Assembly (NCBI GenBank): GCA_029259815.1
Contig: JAJDEJ010000113.1
Location: forward strand, 1-62,771
Direction: 5' to 3'
Length of the DNA: 62,771 nt
DNA from: Planctomycetaceae bacterium
Lineage (GTDB): Bacteria; Planctomycetota; Planctomycetia; Planctomycetales; Planctomycetaceae
Shown here: positions 29,817 to 39,027 of the stretch, piece after piece
Layout: every line of letters begins with the position of its first letter
Position numbering within the stretch: the first letter of the stretch is position 1
The notes under the pieces: model-generated
Told to the model about the DNA's origin: nothing
Seen by the model: only the letters and a program-made list of their open reading frames with translations
Database searches by the model: none
Made by a program: the position numbers and the translations under genes

Positions 29817-30011
29817 GTGGTTAAGCTTCGGTTACGTGAGAATGAGTCCATCGCGGATGCTGTCCGACGGTTTCGCAAGGCAGTCGAACACAGCGGCATC
29901 AAAAAAGAGATGCGCCGACGGGAGTATTACGAGAAGCCAAGCGATGTCGCACGCCGCGCCAAGCGCCGGGCTGAGCGTCGCGCGCGAATGCAGCGACTTG
30001 CCGGTAATTGA
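29817..30011 (+). CDS. rpsU: 30S ribosomal protein S21
   Basis: A 64-residue basic protein starting [20 protein letters not shown], with [14 protein letters not shown] and an arginine-rich tail. This is the complete S21 pattern: bS21 binds near the 16S rRNA 3' end. The start is GTG 29817, preceded by GGAG at 29806; the ATG at 29813 is out of frame. The downstream gltX gene is convergent, 42 bp away. Confidence 0.95.
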   Translation: MVKLRLRENESIADAVRRFRKAVEHSGIKKEMRRREYYEKPSDVARRAKRRAERRARMQRLAGN

Positions 30012-30053
30012 TCGATCAGCAGTTGATTGAGACGCTGAACAACGTTCCCCAAG

Positions 30054-31619
30054 TCAGATCAACTCGATTGCCCGGTCGATGCGGGCCAGACAGCGATCTT
30101 TGCCGAGAAGAGCGAGGCAGTCGAACATGCCCGGTCCGGTCGGTTTGCCGGTCGTCGCCACACGCAGGGCATGGATCACCTTACCGATCTTGATGCCCTT
30201 CGCTTCCACCCACTGATGCAACAGCACATCCAGTGCGTCGGCGTCGAATGAGTCCGCAGCGGCCAATTGCTGGCGGAATTCTCGCAACAGCGGCCCGGCC
30301 TCTTCCGGCTTGCGCAGTCGTTTCTCGAACGCCTTCTCGTCGAAGGTCATGTCAGCATCACTGACAAAATACTCGTCGTACTGCAGGATGTCGCTGAACA
30401 GCTTGAGCCGCTCGCCCAGTGCCTCGACCAGATGCGACACGAACCGGACATCAGCGGCGTCGATCGGGTCGCAAATGTACTTCGCCTTCACCAGATAGGG
30501 CAGGCACCCATCAACCTTCTCCTCGGTCGATAACTCGCCCATCCAGTGCTCCTGATAGGCAAGCAACTTATCCGAGTCGAGACCTGCCGGTGCTTTGACG
30601 ACACGGCCGAGTGTGAAGTGCTCGGTGACGAATTCGAGTGACATGTTCTCGGTCTTGTCGTCGAATGACCAGCCCAATCGCGACAGCCCATTGAGCACAC
30701 CTGCCGGCAGAAAGCCCACCGCTTCGTAGTACGCGACCATCACCGGGTTCATCGACTCACCCGGCTCCAGCCCGATCTTCGGCAGGACGTCGTCCGCGAT
30801 GTCAAATAGCTTTTTGAACTGAGGACTCTTGCGATACTTCTCCAGCTTCTTCACTCGCTTCGAGAGCTTTTCCTTCGACCCCGGTGCTGCCACAAACGGG
30901 ATGTGTGCGAACCCGGGCCGCTCGTGCCCCAGTGCATCGAACAGCATCGCCTGCACAGCCGTATTCGTCAGATGCTCCTCCGCGCGGATGACATGGGTAA
31001 TCTCCAACTGAGCGTCATCAACCACGGTCGCAAAGTTGTACAAGGGCGACCCGTCCCCTCGACAGATGACCGGGTCTGCGATCAGCCCACAATCCCACTC
31101 GACATGCCCGCGAATGTGATCGTCGATCGAAACCTTCGCCTCACGATTGACGAGCAACCGCACAACATGCGGCCGTCCCTCTGCGAGGAACTGCTCTCGC
31201 TCCGTGTCCGACAGGTCGAGTGACCGACGGATGTTGAGAAACGGACGCTTCTCCTTTTCCGCCGCTTCACGATCCGACTGTGTCACCTCGGGCGGATCAA
31301 AGTCGTAGTAGGCTTTGCCACTGACCAGCAGCGTCTCGACCGCTTGACGATACAAATGACCCCGTTTGGACTGAAAGTAAGGGGCATGCGGTCCACCGAC
31401 TTCGGGTCCTTCGTCCCAATCGAGTCCCAACCAGCGAAACGCATGCAGAATGGGCGTGAGTGCCTCCTCGACATTCCGCTCCTGATCCGTGTCATCAATC
31501 CGCAGAATGAACTCTCCCCCGTTGTGCCGCGCCCACAACCAGTTAAACAACGCCGTCCGCATGCCACCAATGTGCATGTATCCAGTGGGCGAAGGGGCAA
31601 AGCGAGTGCGGACAGTCAT
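30054..31619 (-). CDS. gltX: Glutamyl-tRNA synthetase
   Basis: A class I aminoacyl-tRNA synthetase of 521 residues. The HIGH motif appears as [19 protein letters not shown] at residues 10-28 and the KMSKS motif as KLSKR near residue 262. [16 protein letters not shown] and [18 protein letters not shown] are typical of the catalytic core. An insert of about 35 residues ([16 protein letters not shown]) follows the KLSKR loop, and a C-terminal alpha-helical anticodon-binding domain completes the length. Whether it charges tRNA-Glu only, or also tRNA-Gln, cannot be told here. Confidence 0.96.
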   Translation of the reverse strand: MTVRTRFAPSPTGYMHIGGMRTALFNWLWARHNGGEFILRIDDTDQERNVEEALTPILHAFRWLGLDWDEGPEVGGPHAPYFQSKRGHLYRQAVETLLVSGKAYYDFDPPEVTQSDREAAEKEKRPFLNIRRSLDLSDTEREQFLAEGRPHVVRLLVNREAKVSIDDHIRGHVEWDCGLIADPVICRGDGSPLYNFATVVDDAQLEITHVIRAEEHLTNTAVQAMLFDALGHERPGFAHIPFVAAPGSKEKLSKRVKKLEKYRKSPQFKKLFDIADDVLPKIGLEPGESMNPVMVAYYEAVGFLPAGVLNGLSRLGWSFDDKTENMSLEFVTEHFTLGRVVKAPAGLDSDKLLAYQEHWMGELSTEEKVDGCLPYLVKAKYICDPIDAADVRFVSHLVEALGERLKLFSDILQYDEYFVSDADMTFDEKAFEKRLRKPEEAGPLLREFRQQLAAADSFDADALDVLLHQWVEAKGIKIGKVIHALRVATTGKPTGPGMFDCLALLGKDRCLARIDRAIELI

Positions 31620-31671
31620 GAACGTGAATCAATGAAGTGGGGGGTGAGTGACTGGGTCGCGTGGCAACGGG

Positions 31672-32856
31672 TCATTGCCGAAAGACAAACACGCCCTTCT
31701 TGTTGGCCACGATGATGTCCGGTCGGTCGTTGTCGTTGATATCGCTGATCACGATCTGTCGACCGACGCCCGAGCCGTCGTCGAGTTGTTGCGCGGCGAA
31801 TCGAGCCGTGCCGCCCTCACGCATCGTACGGAACACGTACAAGACTGCCGGGTCGCGGGCACCCGGGTCGTGACCGTTATGGGCCCAGTAGCATTTGCCG
31901 GTGACGATGTCTTTGATCCCATCGCCGTCCATGTCGTGCACCGCAAGCGCGTGCAACTGGGAGAAGGCAACACCATCTACGTTGTCCTCTGGTTTCTCCC
32001 CCATGATCAGATGCGGCTTGAAGTCAATCGAGCCATCTTCACCCGGCACATTCTCGAACCAACTCAGCCCCCACTTATGTGCCTCCAGGCTGGTGACCAC
32101 GTCGTTGTCACCGTCTCCGTCGAAGTCGTAGGCGAACATCTGCGACCCACCCGGACAAAACTTGTAGTCGTGCGGCTCCCAGAGCACGCTGTCATCGAGC
32201 GTCTCCGGCTGCTCGTACCAACCGTTACTCGTGAGCATGTCGAGCCGTCCATCGCCGTTGACGTCGCCCACACCTAATCCGTGCGTGAACCGCTGCCAGG
32301 GACCGGGATCAGAGATCGAATGAAACGCCCACGGTTCTGTCGGCTGCTTCGGATCAAACGTTGCATAACCGAGTCGCCCCGCCATCGAGCAGATGATGTC
32401 CGGTCGCTCGTCGCCGTTGATGTCCGTGAACTCCGGCGACTCATTGTCGACCGCTGCGATCACCTCATGCCGTGTCCAATCGCCCTCTTTGCCTTGTGGA
32501 TTCTCGTACCAGTAGGCTGGCGTGCCGGGGAAGCCGAGCCTCAGCACATCCGACCAGCCATCGCCGTTGATGTCGTGCCCATAGGAGAAGAAGTTGTCCG
32601 CGTATCCGCTGTCATTGGGGAAGGCGTGGCCATCGTAGAACTGATGTTTCGCCTTGAAGTCGGGCCCTTCCCACCAGAACGGTCCGCAGACGACGTCTTG
32701 CTCGCCGTCATGATTGAAGTCACCGGTGCCAGCTCCTTCGGCGAAGTACTCGTCGGAGAGTTGCAGTCGCTCGAACTTCGGCTGCTCAGCGGAGACGGTC
32801 GTCCAAGCTCCCATCACAAGAGCGCACAGGGTGACGGTCAGACATCTGCTCGACAT
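31672..32856 (-). CDS. Exported FG-GAP/VCBS repeat protein
   Basis: A 394-residue protein with signal peptide MSSRCLTVTLCALVMGAW, then repeated calcium-binding-like blades: GTGDFNHDGEQDVVCGPF, HDINGDGWSDVLRL, FTDINGDERPDIICS, GVGDVNGDGRLDMLTS, YDFDGDGDNDVVTS, HDMDGDGIKDIVTG and SDINDNDRPDIIVAN. These predict a seven-bladed integrin-like beta-propeller outside the cytoplasm. ATG 32856 has GGGAG upstream. Role unknown. It lies 30 bp downstream of oadA in the same direction and might be co-transcribed. Confidence 0.88.
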   Translation of the reverse strand: MSSRCLTVTLCALVMGAWTTVSAEQPKFERLQLSDEYFAEGAGTGDFNHDGEQDVVCGPFWWEGPDFKAKHQFYDGHAFPNDSGYADNFFSYGHDINGDGWSDVLRLGFPGTPAYWYENPQGKEGDWTRHEVIAAVDNESPEFTDINGDERPDIICSMAGRLGYATFDPKQPTEPWAFHSISDPGPWQRFTHGLGVGDVNGDGRLDMLTSNGWYEQPETLDDSVLWEPHDYKFCPGGSQMFAYDFDGDGDNDVVTSLEAHKWGLSWFENVPGEDGSIDFKPHLIMGEKPEDNVDGVAFSQLHALAVHDMDGDGIKDIVTGKCYWAHNGHDPGARDPAVLYVFRTMREGGTARFAAQQLDDGSGVGRQIVISDINDNDRPDIIVANKKGVFVFRQ

Positions 32857-32886
32857 GCTTTCACTCCCACGGAACAATCAACTCGC

Positions 32887-34686
32887 TCAGCCAACACTCG
32901 CCAGCTTTTGTCCATTCGCCACTTGTTCGCCGACGGCGACGTCGATCGAGGCGATTGTGCCGGCGACCGTCGCGTTGACGGGGACTTCCATCTTCATTGC
33001 TTCGAGCACCAGAATGACCTGTCCCTCGGCAACTGTGCTCCCTGGTTGTAGCATGATTTTGAGAACCTTGCCCGGCATCTGCGCGTGGACTTCATGCGCG
33101 GCTGCCGTCGCGACTAGTGCTCCGCCTCCTTCCGCTGCGCCCTCACGCAGATCGACTGAGTAGGCCTTGCCGTTGACGGTGGCCGTGTTGCCGTCGATGT
33201 GCAGGTTGTAGGTCTTGCCGTTGACGGTGACGTCGTAGGCAGCCGGTCCAACGGCAGAGCCGTCGGCTTGGGAGGCTGCTTGTGACTTGTCGACTTTGCG
33301 GACGCCGATCTCGGCTTCGCCCTTGAGGAACGCAACGCCTTTGTCCTGACAGGCGGCGACGATAAAGATGTTTTCTTCCGTCTCCTCGAAGCCGTGCTCC
33401 TTGCAGACAGCACGTGCAGCCTCGATCCCCTTCTTTGGGTCGGCATCATTCAACTCGATGGGAGGGGTCGTTGTCGGCTCAAGCTCGAGTTGCTCGCTCG
33501 CCAGTTTGACGACCGCCGGGTCCGGTGGGACGGGCGTCTTGCCGAAGTAGCCGAGGACCATCTTGCCGTACGGTGGGGCGATCTTCTCCCACGGGCCAAA
33601 CATCACATTGTTGAATGCCTGCTGGAAATAGAACTGCGAGACGGGCGTCACGCTGGTGCCGTACCCGCCCTTCTCGACAACCTCCCGCATGGCTTTGATC
33701 ATGTCGGGGTACTTGTCCATGATGCCGTTATCGCGGAGCATCTGTGTGTTCGCAGTAAGAGCGCCGCCCGGCATGGGGCTCCACGGGATGAGCGGCTCGA
33801 CGGACGTCGCCTCCGGCGGCAGGAAGTAGTCGGACATGCCCTCTTTGAAGACCTCCTCGGCCTCGCGGATCTTGTCCGGGTCGATGCCGAGGTCATAGTC
33901 CGTGCCCCGCAGAGCGTGCCACATCACGAGAATGTCCGGCTGACACGTCCCGCCCGAACACGGAGCCATCGACAGGTCGATCGCATCGGCTCCTGCATCG
34001 AGAGCTGCCATATTCCCCTGCACGCTGATACCGGCCGTCTCGTGCGTGTGGTAGTGAATGAACGCATCGGGACCGAGAATCTTGCGGGCCCGCTTGATCG
34101 TCTCATGCACAGTCGAAGGCACGCACGTTCCGGAGGCATCCTTGAAGCAGACCGAATCGAACGGGATGTCCGCATCGAGAATGCCCCGCAGTGTCATCTC
34201 ATAGAAGTCCGCATCATGAGCCCCCTCGCACCCCGGCGGTAGTTGCATCAGCGTCACGCAGACCTGATGCTTCAGGCCATTGTTGACGATGCACTGCCCC
34301 GAGTAGACGAGGTTGTTGACATCATTGAGAGCGTCGAAGTTGCGGATCGTGGTGATGCCGTGCTTCTTGAACAGCTTGGCATGCAGATTGATGATGTCCG
34401 ACGACTGCGATTCCAGCCCGACGACGTTCACGCCTCTGGCGAGCGTCTGCAGATTCGCGTCCGGCCCGGTCGCCTGCCGGAACTGGTCCATCATGTCGAA
34501 GGCATCTTCGTTGCAGTAGAAGTACAACGACTGATAGCGCGCCCCGCCGCCGGCTTCAAAGTACGTGATGCCTGCATCCCGTGCCGCTTCGACAGCCGGA
34601 ATGAAGTCTTTGGTGAAAACACGCGCCCCGTAAACGGACTGAAATCCGTCCCGAAAGGCCGTACACATGAAGGTGACTTTTTTCAT
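32887..34686 (-). CDS. oadA: Oxaloacetate decarboxylase alpha chain / pyruvate carboxylase subunit B-type carboxyltransferase
   Basis: Biotin-dependent carboxyltransferase of 599 residues. An HMGL-type TIM barrel opens with TAFRDGFQSVYGARV and holds HYHTHETAGISVQGNM with metal-ligand histidines. The conserved carboxylase domain follows (TPVSQFYFQQAFNNVMFG), and the C-terminal biotinyl domain carries EAMKME near residue 567. In the Na+-pumping oxaloacetate decarboxylase this subunit transfers CO2 from substrate to biotin for release by OadB. The linker before the biotinyl domain contains QADGSAVG, encoded by a palindromic repeat found elsewhere in the window. oadB and oadG lie upstream but an AlbA_2 gene intervenes. 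Confidence 0.93.
   Translation of the reverse strand: MKKVTFMCTAFRDGFQSVYGARVFTKDFIPAVEAARDAGITYFEAGGGARYQSLYFYCNEDAFDMMDQFRQATGPDANLQTLARGVNVVGLESQSSDIINLHAKLFKKHGITTIRNFDALNDVNNLVYSGQCIVNNGLKHQVCVTLMQLPPGCEGAHDADFYEMTLRGILDADIPFDSVCFKDASGTCVPSTVHETIKRARKILGPDAFIHYHTHETAGISVQGNMAALDAGADAIDLSMAPCSGGTCQPDILVMWHALRGTDYDLGIDPDKIREAEEVFKEGMSDYFLPPEATSVEPLIPWSPMPGGALTANTQMLRDNGIMDKYPDMIKAMREVVEKGGYGTSVTPVSQFYFQQAFNNVMFGPWEKIAPPYGKMVLGYFGKTPVPPDPAVVKLASEQLELEPTTTPPIELNDADPKKGIEAARAVCKEHGFEETEENIFIVAACQDKGVAFLKGEAEIGVRKVDKSQAASQADGSAVGPAAYDVTVNGKTYNLHIDGNTATVNGKAYSVDLREGAAEGGGALVATAAAHEVHAQMPGKVLKIMLQPGSTVAEGQVILVLEAMKMEVPVNATVAGTIASIDVAVGEQVANGQKLASVG
33248..33273. repeat. ACGGCTCTGCCGT-type palindrome inside oadA
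   Basis: On the coding strand TCCCAAGCCGACGGCTCTGC followed by CGTTGG encodes SQADGSAVG at about residues 471-480 of OadA. It is the same unit as 22743-22763 and 50565-50590 and lies at the linker between the carboxylase and biotinyl regions. Confidence 0.8.
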
Positions 34687-34817
34687 TGATCGAGACTGTT
34701 TTATCTGAACAATTGTTACCGTAGTGAGTCAAGTGTATAACAACACACACGAATCCTTGCCGCAAACCTTTTGTGTAAAAGAACATGCGGGATGCTCCCG
34801 TTTTCTTTTCAAACCGC

Positions 34818-36281
34818 CTATGAAAACAACTCTCCACTCTCCCCGTCAGGTTTTCTGTACCGTCTGATACGTTTTCCAGCCCAGGGGTTGGCAACAACGA
34901 GTAATCCGAGGTCAACCCACTCACGTAACTGTTGAGACGCGGAGAGTGTATCGTCAGTCTCCATGAGTTGGCGAACTTCTCGATTCGCGACGCTTCCGTG
35001 TTTGTCGACGAAGTCACTCACTTGTTCCCAGACACTGGGGCGATTCTCGTTGAACAAGTAGACACGAACAGCCTCTGGTTCGATCCGCGGACGCGTCGAG
35101 TAGATCGGAGGGTAAAGTCCTGCATCGTACATTGTTCCACGCATCATCTTCACTCCCTCCCCCGCATCCAAATTGGGAGGGTCAGGAAACTCTCGAAGGT
35201 GTTGAACAATGAGCGGATTACGACTGTGAGGCCCTATTCGTCCAATGTTTCCTGCCGTGACCGGCCCTGCGAACAACCCTGGACTTTCCATTTCAATGCG
35301 ATCAGAGAAGATCCGAATCTGGATGTCAACCGGCAGTCGATAATCACGATGGATGACTGCGTTTGTGATCGCCTCAGTGATGACACGAACCGGATACTGT
35401 TGCACGATCTCGAATCCGAGCGGACCGACCTGGACGCCTTTCGCAAGCTCACGAATGACAGCCTGTCGGGCATCGGGAATCTGACGGACAAGCGGACCAT
35501 GAATCGTCACGGGAGTCGTCGCGAGGTTGGTATTCGGGTCCGTTGATGCTGCCGTACCCCGGTAGTGAAAGACCCGGATTGCACTCTTGCTTGCCAAGAC
35601 TCCCGAAGGTTCTTCGGCAAAGAGTAAGACAGCTGCCCGGAGTGGATAGAGAACCCCATGAGAATCTTTTTTGGCCAGCCCCAAATGCTGCAAGGCTTCA
35701 CGAATGGGTCTCGTGAGTCGGCGATGCGAGGCGTAAGCACGCCAATAATCGGTCTCTAAAACGTCGAAATCAACATCGACAAGTTGAGATTCCGCAGTGA
35801 TCGTCCCCCGCTGAAAGCTCAGGTCGTTGATCTCCGCAGCGGTCAACTCTTTCTTACCTTTTTCAAGTCGGACGAATGTTCCATCACCGACGATCGAGTG
35901 AATCCGCTCACTCTTTTGAACTTTCACGAGACCAAGTGACCCCTTGGACCCGTCTCGCAGCGTGCAACCGATTTCTGAAAACTGCAAAGGAAGTCGATCG
36001 GGTTCTGTAATTCGCTGCTGGACGAGGCGCTGTAACTCATCCCAGTTCTCAAGACTTTCCTGCAAACCAAACACACGATCGCGACCGACCGCCTTGTCTG
36101 GATCTTCCAATCCCACTGCAATCAACCCGCCATTGCTGTTTGCGAATGAGACCATCGTTTCAAGAATTGAGTTGAGGTGCTTGCTGATTCGCTTGCAATC
36201 GAAACTGAACGACTCTGCACGGTCGAGCAACTCATCGACCTGGGTATCGTCAATCGGCTGGTGAGATTGCTGACTTGGCAT
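34818..36281 (-). CDS. AlbA_2 (Schlafen-type) / HATPase_c_4 ATP-binding protein
   Basis: A 487-residue protein. The N-terminal AlbA_2 domain (about 10-140) contains ETMVSFANSNGGLIAVGLED, the usual signature of the Schlafen/divergent AAA-4 group. A RecG-C-terminal-like GHKL ATPase part (about 280-400) shows ITEAITNAVIHRDYRL and SDRIEMESPGLF. The C-terminal 80 residues look like winged-helix DNA binding. Members are usually called transcriptional regulators or helicase-related proteins without firm function. It begins 12 bp after the oadB stop and ends 131 bp before oadA, so it interrupts the decarboxylase cluster. It is richer in A+T than the oad genes, which suggests insertion. Confidence 0.85.
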   Translation of the reverse strand: MPSQQSHQPIDDTQVDELLDRAESFSFDCKRISKHLNSILETMVSFANSNGGLIAVGLEDPDKAVGRDRVFGLQESLENWDELQRLVQQRITEPDRLPLQFSEIGCTLRDGSKGSLGLVKVQKSERIHSIVGDGTFVRLEKGKKELTAAEINDLSFQRGTITAESQLVDVDFDVLETDYWRAYASHRRLTRPIREALQHLGLAKKDSHGVLYPLRAAVLLFAEEPSGVLASKSAIRVFHYRGTAASTDPNTNLATTPVTIHGPLVRQIPDARQAVIRELAKGVQVGPLGFEIVQQYPVRVITEAITNAVIHRDYRLPVDIQIRIFSDRIEMESPGLFAGPVTAGNIGRIGPHSRNPLIVQHLREFPDPPNLDAGEGVKMMRGTMYDAGLYPPIYSTRPRIEPEAVRVYLFNENRPSVWEQVSDFVDKHGSVANREVRQLMETDDTLSASQQLREWVDLGLLVVANPWAGKRIRRYRKPDGESGELFS

Positions 36282-36293
36282 GTGAGTGTCGAT

Positions 36294-37463
36294 TCACTTC
36301 ACAAGCACCGACCACAACACGCCGGCCGCGATTGCACTGCCGATGACACCGGCAACGTTGGGTGCCATCGCGTGCATCAGGAGCATGTTGTGGGGGTCTT
36401 CCTGTTGGCCGACCATTTGGACAACACGAGCTGAGTCGGGAACAGCGGAGACGCCGGCGGCTCCGATCAGTGGGTTGATCTTATCTGTGAGAAACAGGTT
36501 CATGAACTTCGCGAACAAAAGTCCGCCGGCAGTAGCGACGGCGAACGACAGAGCGCCCAGTCCGAAGATCATCAGGGAATCTGACTTGAGAAACGTCTGT
36601 GCCTGTGTGCTTGCGCCAACCGAGAAGCCAAGCAGGATGGTGACGATGTCGATTAACGCTGTGCGTGCCGTGTTCGCCAATCTCTCGGTCACACCACTCT
36701 CTTTCAAGAGATTGCCGAAAAAGAGCATGCCCAGCAGTGTCAAAGCACCGGGAGCGATCAACGCGCAGATCAGAAACGCCGCAACCGGGAAGATCATCCG
36801 CTCGCGGCGAGACACTTCACGCGGCGGCTTCATGCGAATCAGCCGCTCCTCGCGCGAGGTCAACAGCTTCATGATGGGTGGTTGAATCACCGGGACCAAT
36901 GCCATGTACGAATACGCTGAGATCGCAATCGCACCCAACAGTTCGGGAGCAAGTTGCGAGGACAAAAAGATGGCCGTCGGCCCGTCCGCACCGCCGATGA
37001 TGCCGATCGACGCGGCTTCCTGTGGAGTGAAGCCGAGGAACAATGCACCGATCAGGGTCAGAAACACGCCGATCTGCGCCGCTGCTCCTAACAGCACAAG
37101 TTTGGGATTCGACAGCATTGTCGAGAAGTCGGTCATCGCCCCGATGCCGAGGAAGATCAACGGCGGGAAGAGACCATACTTCACGCCGAAGTAGATGAAC
37201 GACATCACGCTCGCGCCCTGCAGGGTTCCCCTCCCCCCTTCTTCAATCGGCAGCCAACTGTCATAGACGCCCAGAGACATCGTCGCGACATAGGGGATGT
37301 TGCCGACAATGATCCCGAAACCGATCGGCACCAGCAGCAGCGGTTCGTAGTCCTTGCGAATGGCGAGGCCGATGAAGATACAACCGATCACAATCATGAT
37401 CGCGTTGCCCAGCTCCATCTGTGCGAAGCCGGTGCTCTTCAGAAAATTAAACAGGATTTCCAT
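36294..37463 (-). CDS. oadB: Sodium-translocating decarboxylase beta subunit
   Basis: A 389-residue polytopic membrane protein of the OadB/GcdB/MmdB family that couples decarboxylation of carboxybiotin to Na+ export. Typical stretches are PLLLVPIGFGIIVGN, PPLIFLGIGAMTDFSTML, SIGIIGGADGPTAIFLSSQL (with the ion-site aspartate) and the C-terminal ISAVPDSARVVQ-like segment followed by NMLLMHAMAPNVAGVIGSAI. Length and about nine hydrophobic segments fit the family. It lies between oadG and the AlbA_2 gene on the minus strand. Confidence 0.95.
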   Translation of the reverse strand: MEILFNFLKSTGFAQMELGNAIMIVIGCIFIGLAIRKDYEPLLLVPIGFGIIVGNIPYVATMSLGVYDSWLPIEEGGRGTLQGASVMSFIYFGVKYGLFPPLIFLGIGAMTDFSTMLSNPKLVLLGAAAQIGVFLTLIGALFLGFTPQEAASIGIIGGADGPTAIFLSSQLAPELLGAIAISAYSYMALVPVIQPPIMKLLTSREERLIRMKPPREVSRRERMIFPVAAFLICALIAPGALTLLGMLFFGNLLKESGVTERLANTARTALIDIVTILLGFSVGASTQAQTFLKSDSLMIFGLGALSFAVATAGGLLFAKFMNLFLTDKINPLIGAAGVSAVPDSARVVQMVGQQEDPHNMLLMHAMAPNVAGVIGSAIAAGVLWSVLVK

Positions 37464-37541
37464 GGAGGGGAGATCGTCGGTTGAAAGCTACGCAAATGTA
37501 AATGAAATGAACGCGGCGGGTGATGGACCGAGTCCTGTCGC

Positions 37542-37823
37542 TCAGGTGGAGTTCTGTGATGTGCTGCCTCGTGAGTGCATGGCGAATCCGATGGCGGCGA
37601 TGACCTCGTCATCCATCCCCGCAGTGGCATGCGGGCTCGCTGCCGAGGGCATCGGTGCTCCGTGATGCCCCTCAAGCTCCGGCAGGATGCTGTTCACAAT
37701 AGGCAAGACGCGTGGCAGCCCGGAAATAAACAGACTGACCAACACAAGCGAAATGAACACGATCGTCAAACCCGTGACCGACAGACCGATGCCGCCAGCG
37801 TCAATGACATTCTGAAAACTCAA
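37542..37823 (-). CDS. oadG: Sodium-pump decarboxylase gamma subunit (OadG)
   Basis: A 93-residue protein with one N-terminal membrane helix (GLSVTGLTIVFISLVLVSLF) and a short soluble tail with MDDEVIAAIGFAM, the family's conserved C-terminal helix. The gamma subunit anchors and assembles the alpha and beta chains. It is the first gene of the oad cluster, 78 bp ahead of oadB. Confidence 0.88.
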   Translation of the reverse strand: MSFQNVIDAGGIGLSVTGLTIVFISLVLVSLFISGLPRVLPIVNSILPELEGHHGAPMPSAASPHATAGMDDEVIAAIGFAMHSRGSTSQNST

Positions 37824-37981
37824 CGGTGCGTCTCCTCGCCATCATGAGAGATGACATCGCCCGGTCGCATTCTCCCCAAGAGAACACAGTGAATTCCGGA
37901 CTCCAGTGAGCGGACACTGTAATCAGTCCGCACAAGAAACGCACGCGTTCAACGGGGTCACCGCAGTCCCACGCGAATGGA

Positions 37982-38977
37982 TCATTGTGTGGGCGACTTC
38001 GTGAGCCGGGACTGCTCCGCGAGCCACGCACAGGCGGCGGATGGCAGCGCCTCATGGCCACCATCGAAGATCGTTACACGAGCAGCACCAGCGGTCCGTC
38101 GGAGCAGGATCTCTTTCTCATAGGTCGGGTCGTCGACCTCATCGCCCGGCTGAGGGGACATCAATCGTTCCTGTTCCCACAACTCGTCCATCGTCGCAAC
38201 GGGAATCGTCGCGTGCCCTCCCGCCTTCGCCACCACATTGAAGGCCCGTAGCGAATGATGAATGGGAACCGAGCCCGTCTTGCCGTCTTTGACACCCGCA
38301 CAGATATCGAGCGGGAGTCCGACCGCCGCCTGCAGGAAATGGATCGATGATCGGTCGTAATACTGGTGGTCAATCTCCTCTGATGCCCCCGGTGGCCCAC
38401 CGCAACTCGCTGCGACCATCTTCGCATAGTTGCCCGGCTCTCCGTCGGGAGTGTGAAAACGATACCAATCTGCAAGATCTGTGATGCCGACCCAGGCAGA
38501 CACAGCCGAGAATCGCTCCGGGTGCCTTGCCGCCATCAACAGGCTCATGTGCCCGCCGCCGGAGGCTCCCGCCAGATAGACACGACTCATATCGACGTTG
38601 TACTTGTCGATCACCCAATCGAGAGCATCGAGGATGTCCTGCCGAGCAGAAGGCGACCCGCACGCCTCGGGATGATTGTTCGCTCCACGAAAGTTCGGCT
38701 GAAGGTAGATCCAGCCGCGATCATAGGCCTCGCTGTACCACCGAGAGCGATCCTGCATGTAGTCACTGCTCCAGGTGTGAAGGGAGACGAGCACAGGCGT
38801 CGGCTGCTTCGTCGCCCCTTCGGGGATCCAATAACGGACGGGTTGTTCCTTGCCGTCAAACGTGCTGACGATACGGGTCTCAGCGAGGGGCGGCGGATCG
38901 GCGGCGAACAACCTGAATGGCGACACGCAGATGAACGTGAGCAGAACAGCGAGTGTGGAACGGTTGATCAGATTCAT
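37982..38977 (-). CDS. Exported alpha/beta hydrolase (prolyl-oligopeptidase-like esterase)
   Basis: A 331-residue protein with signal peptide (MNLINRSTLAVLLTFICVS). The alpha/beta-hydrolase fold is marked by PTPVLVSLHTWSSDY, the oxyanion/Arg region LQPNFRGANNH, the nucleophile elbow GASGGGHM near residue 150, and a C-terminal histidine in FDGGHEALP. It resembles dienelactone hydrolase or carbohydrate-esterase-like members. Substrate unknown. Start 38977 is chosen for the signal peptide. Confidence 0.85.
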   Translation of the reverse strand: MNLINRSTLAVLLTFICVSPFRLFAADPPPLAETRIVSTFDGKEQPVRYWIPEGATKQPTPVLVSLHTWSSDYMQDRSRWYSEAYDRGWIYLQPNFRGANNHPEACGSPSARQDILDALDWVIDKYNVDMSRVYLAGASGGGHMSLLMAARHPERFSAVSAWVGITDLADWYRFHTPDGEPGNYAKMVAASCGGPPGASEEIDHQYYDRSSIHFLQAAVGLPLDICAGVKDGKTGSVPIHHSLRAFNVVAKAGGHATIPVATMDELWEQERLMSPQPGDEVDDPTYEKEILLRRTAGAARVTIFDGGHEALPSAACAWLAEQSRLTKSPTQ

Positions 38978-39027
38978 AAGGACGCGCTCAGCCGCAAGCG
39001 GAATTGTCAACGGGATGGGACTGGGCT

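Noticed and set aside
30012..30053. Bidirectional terminator between rpsU and gltX
   Set aside because: Only weak TGATCAAC-type pairing and no T-run; not strong enough to annotate.
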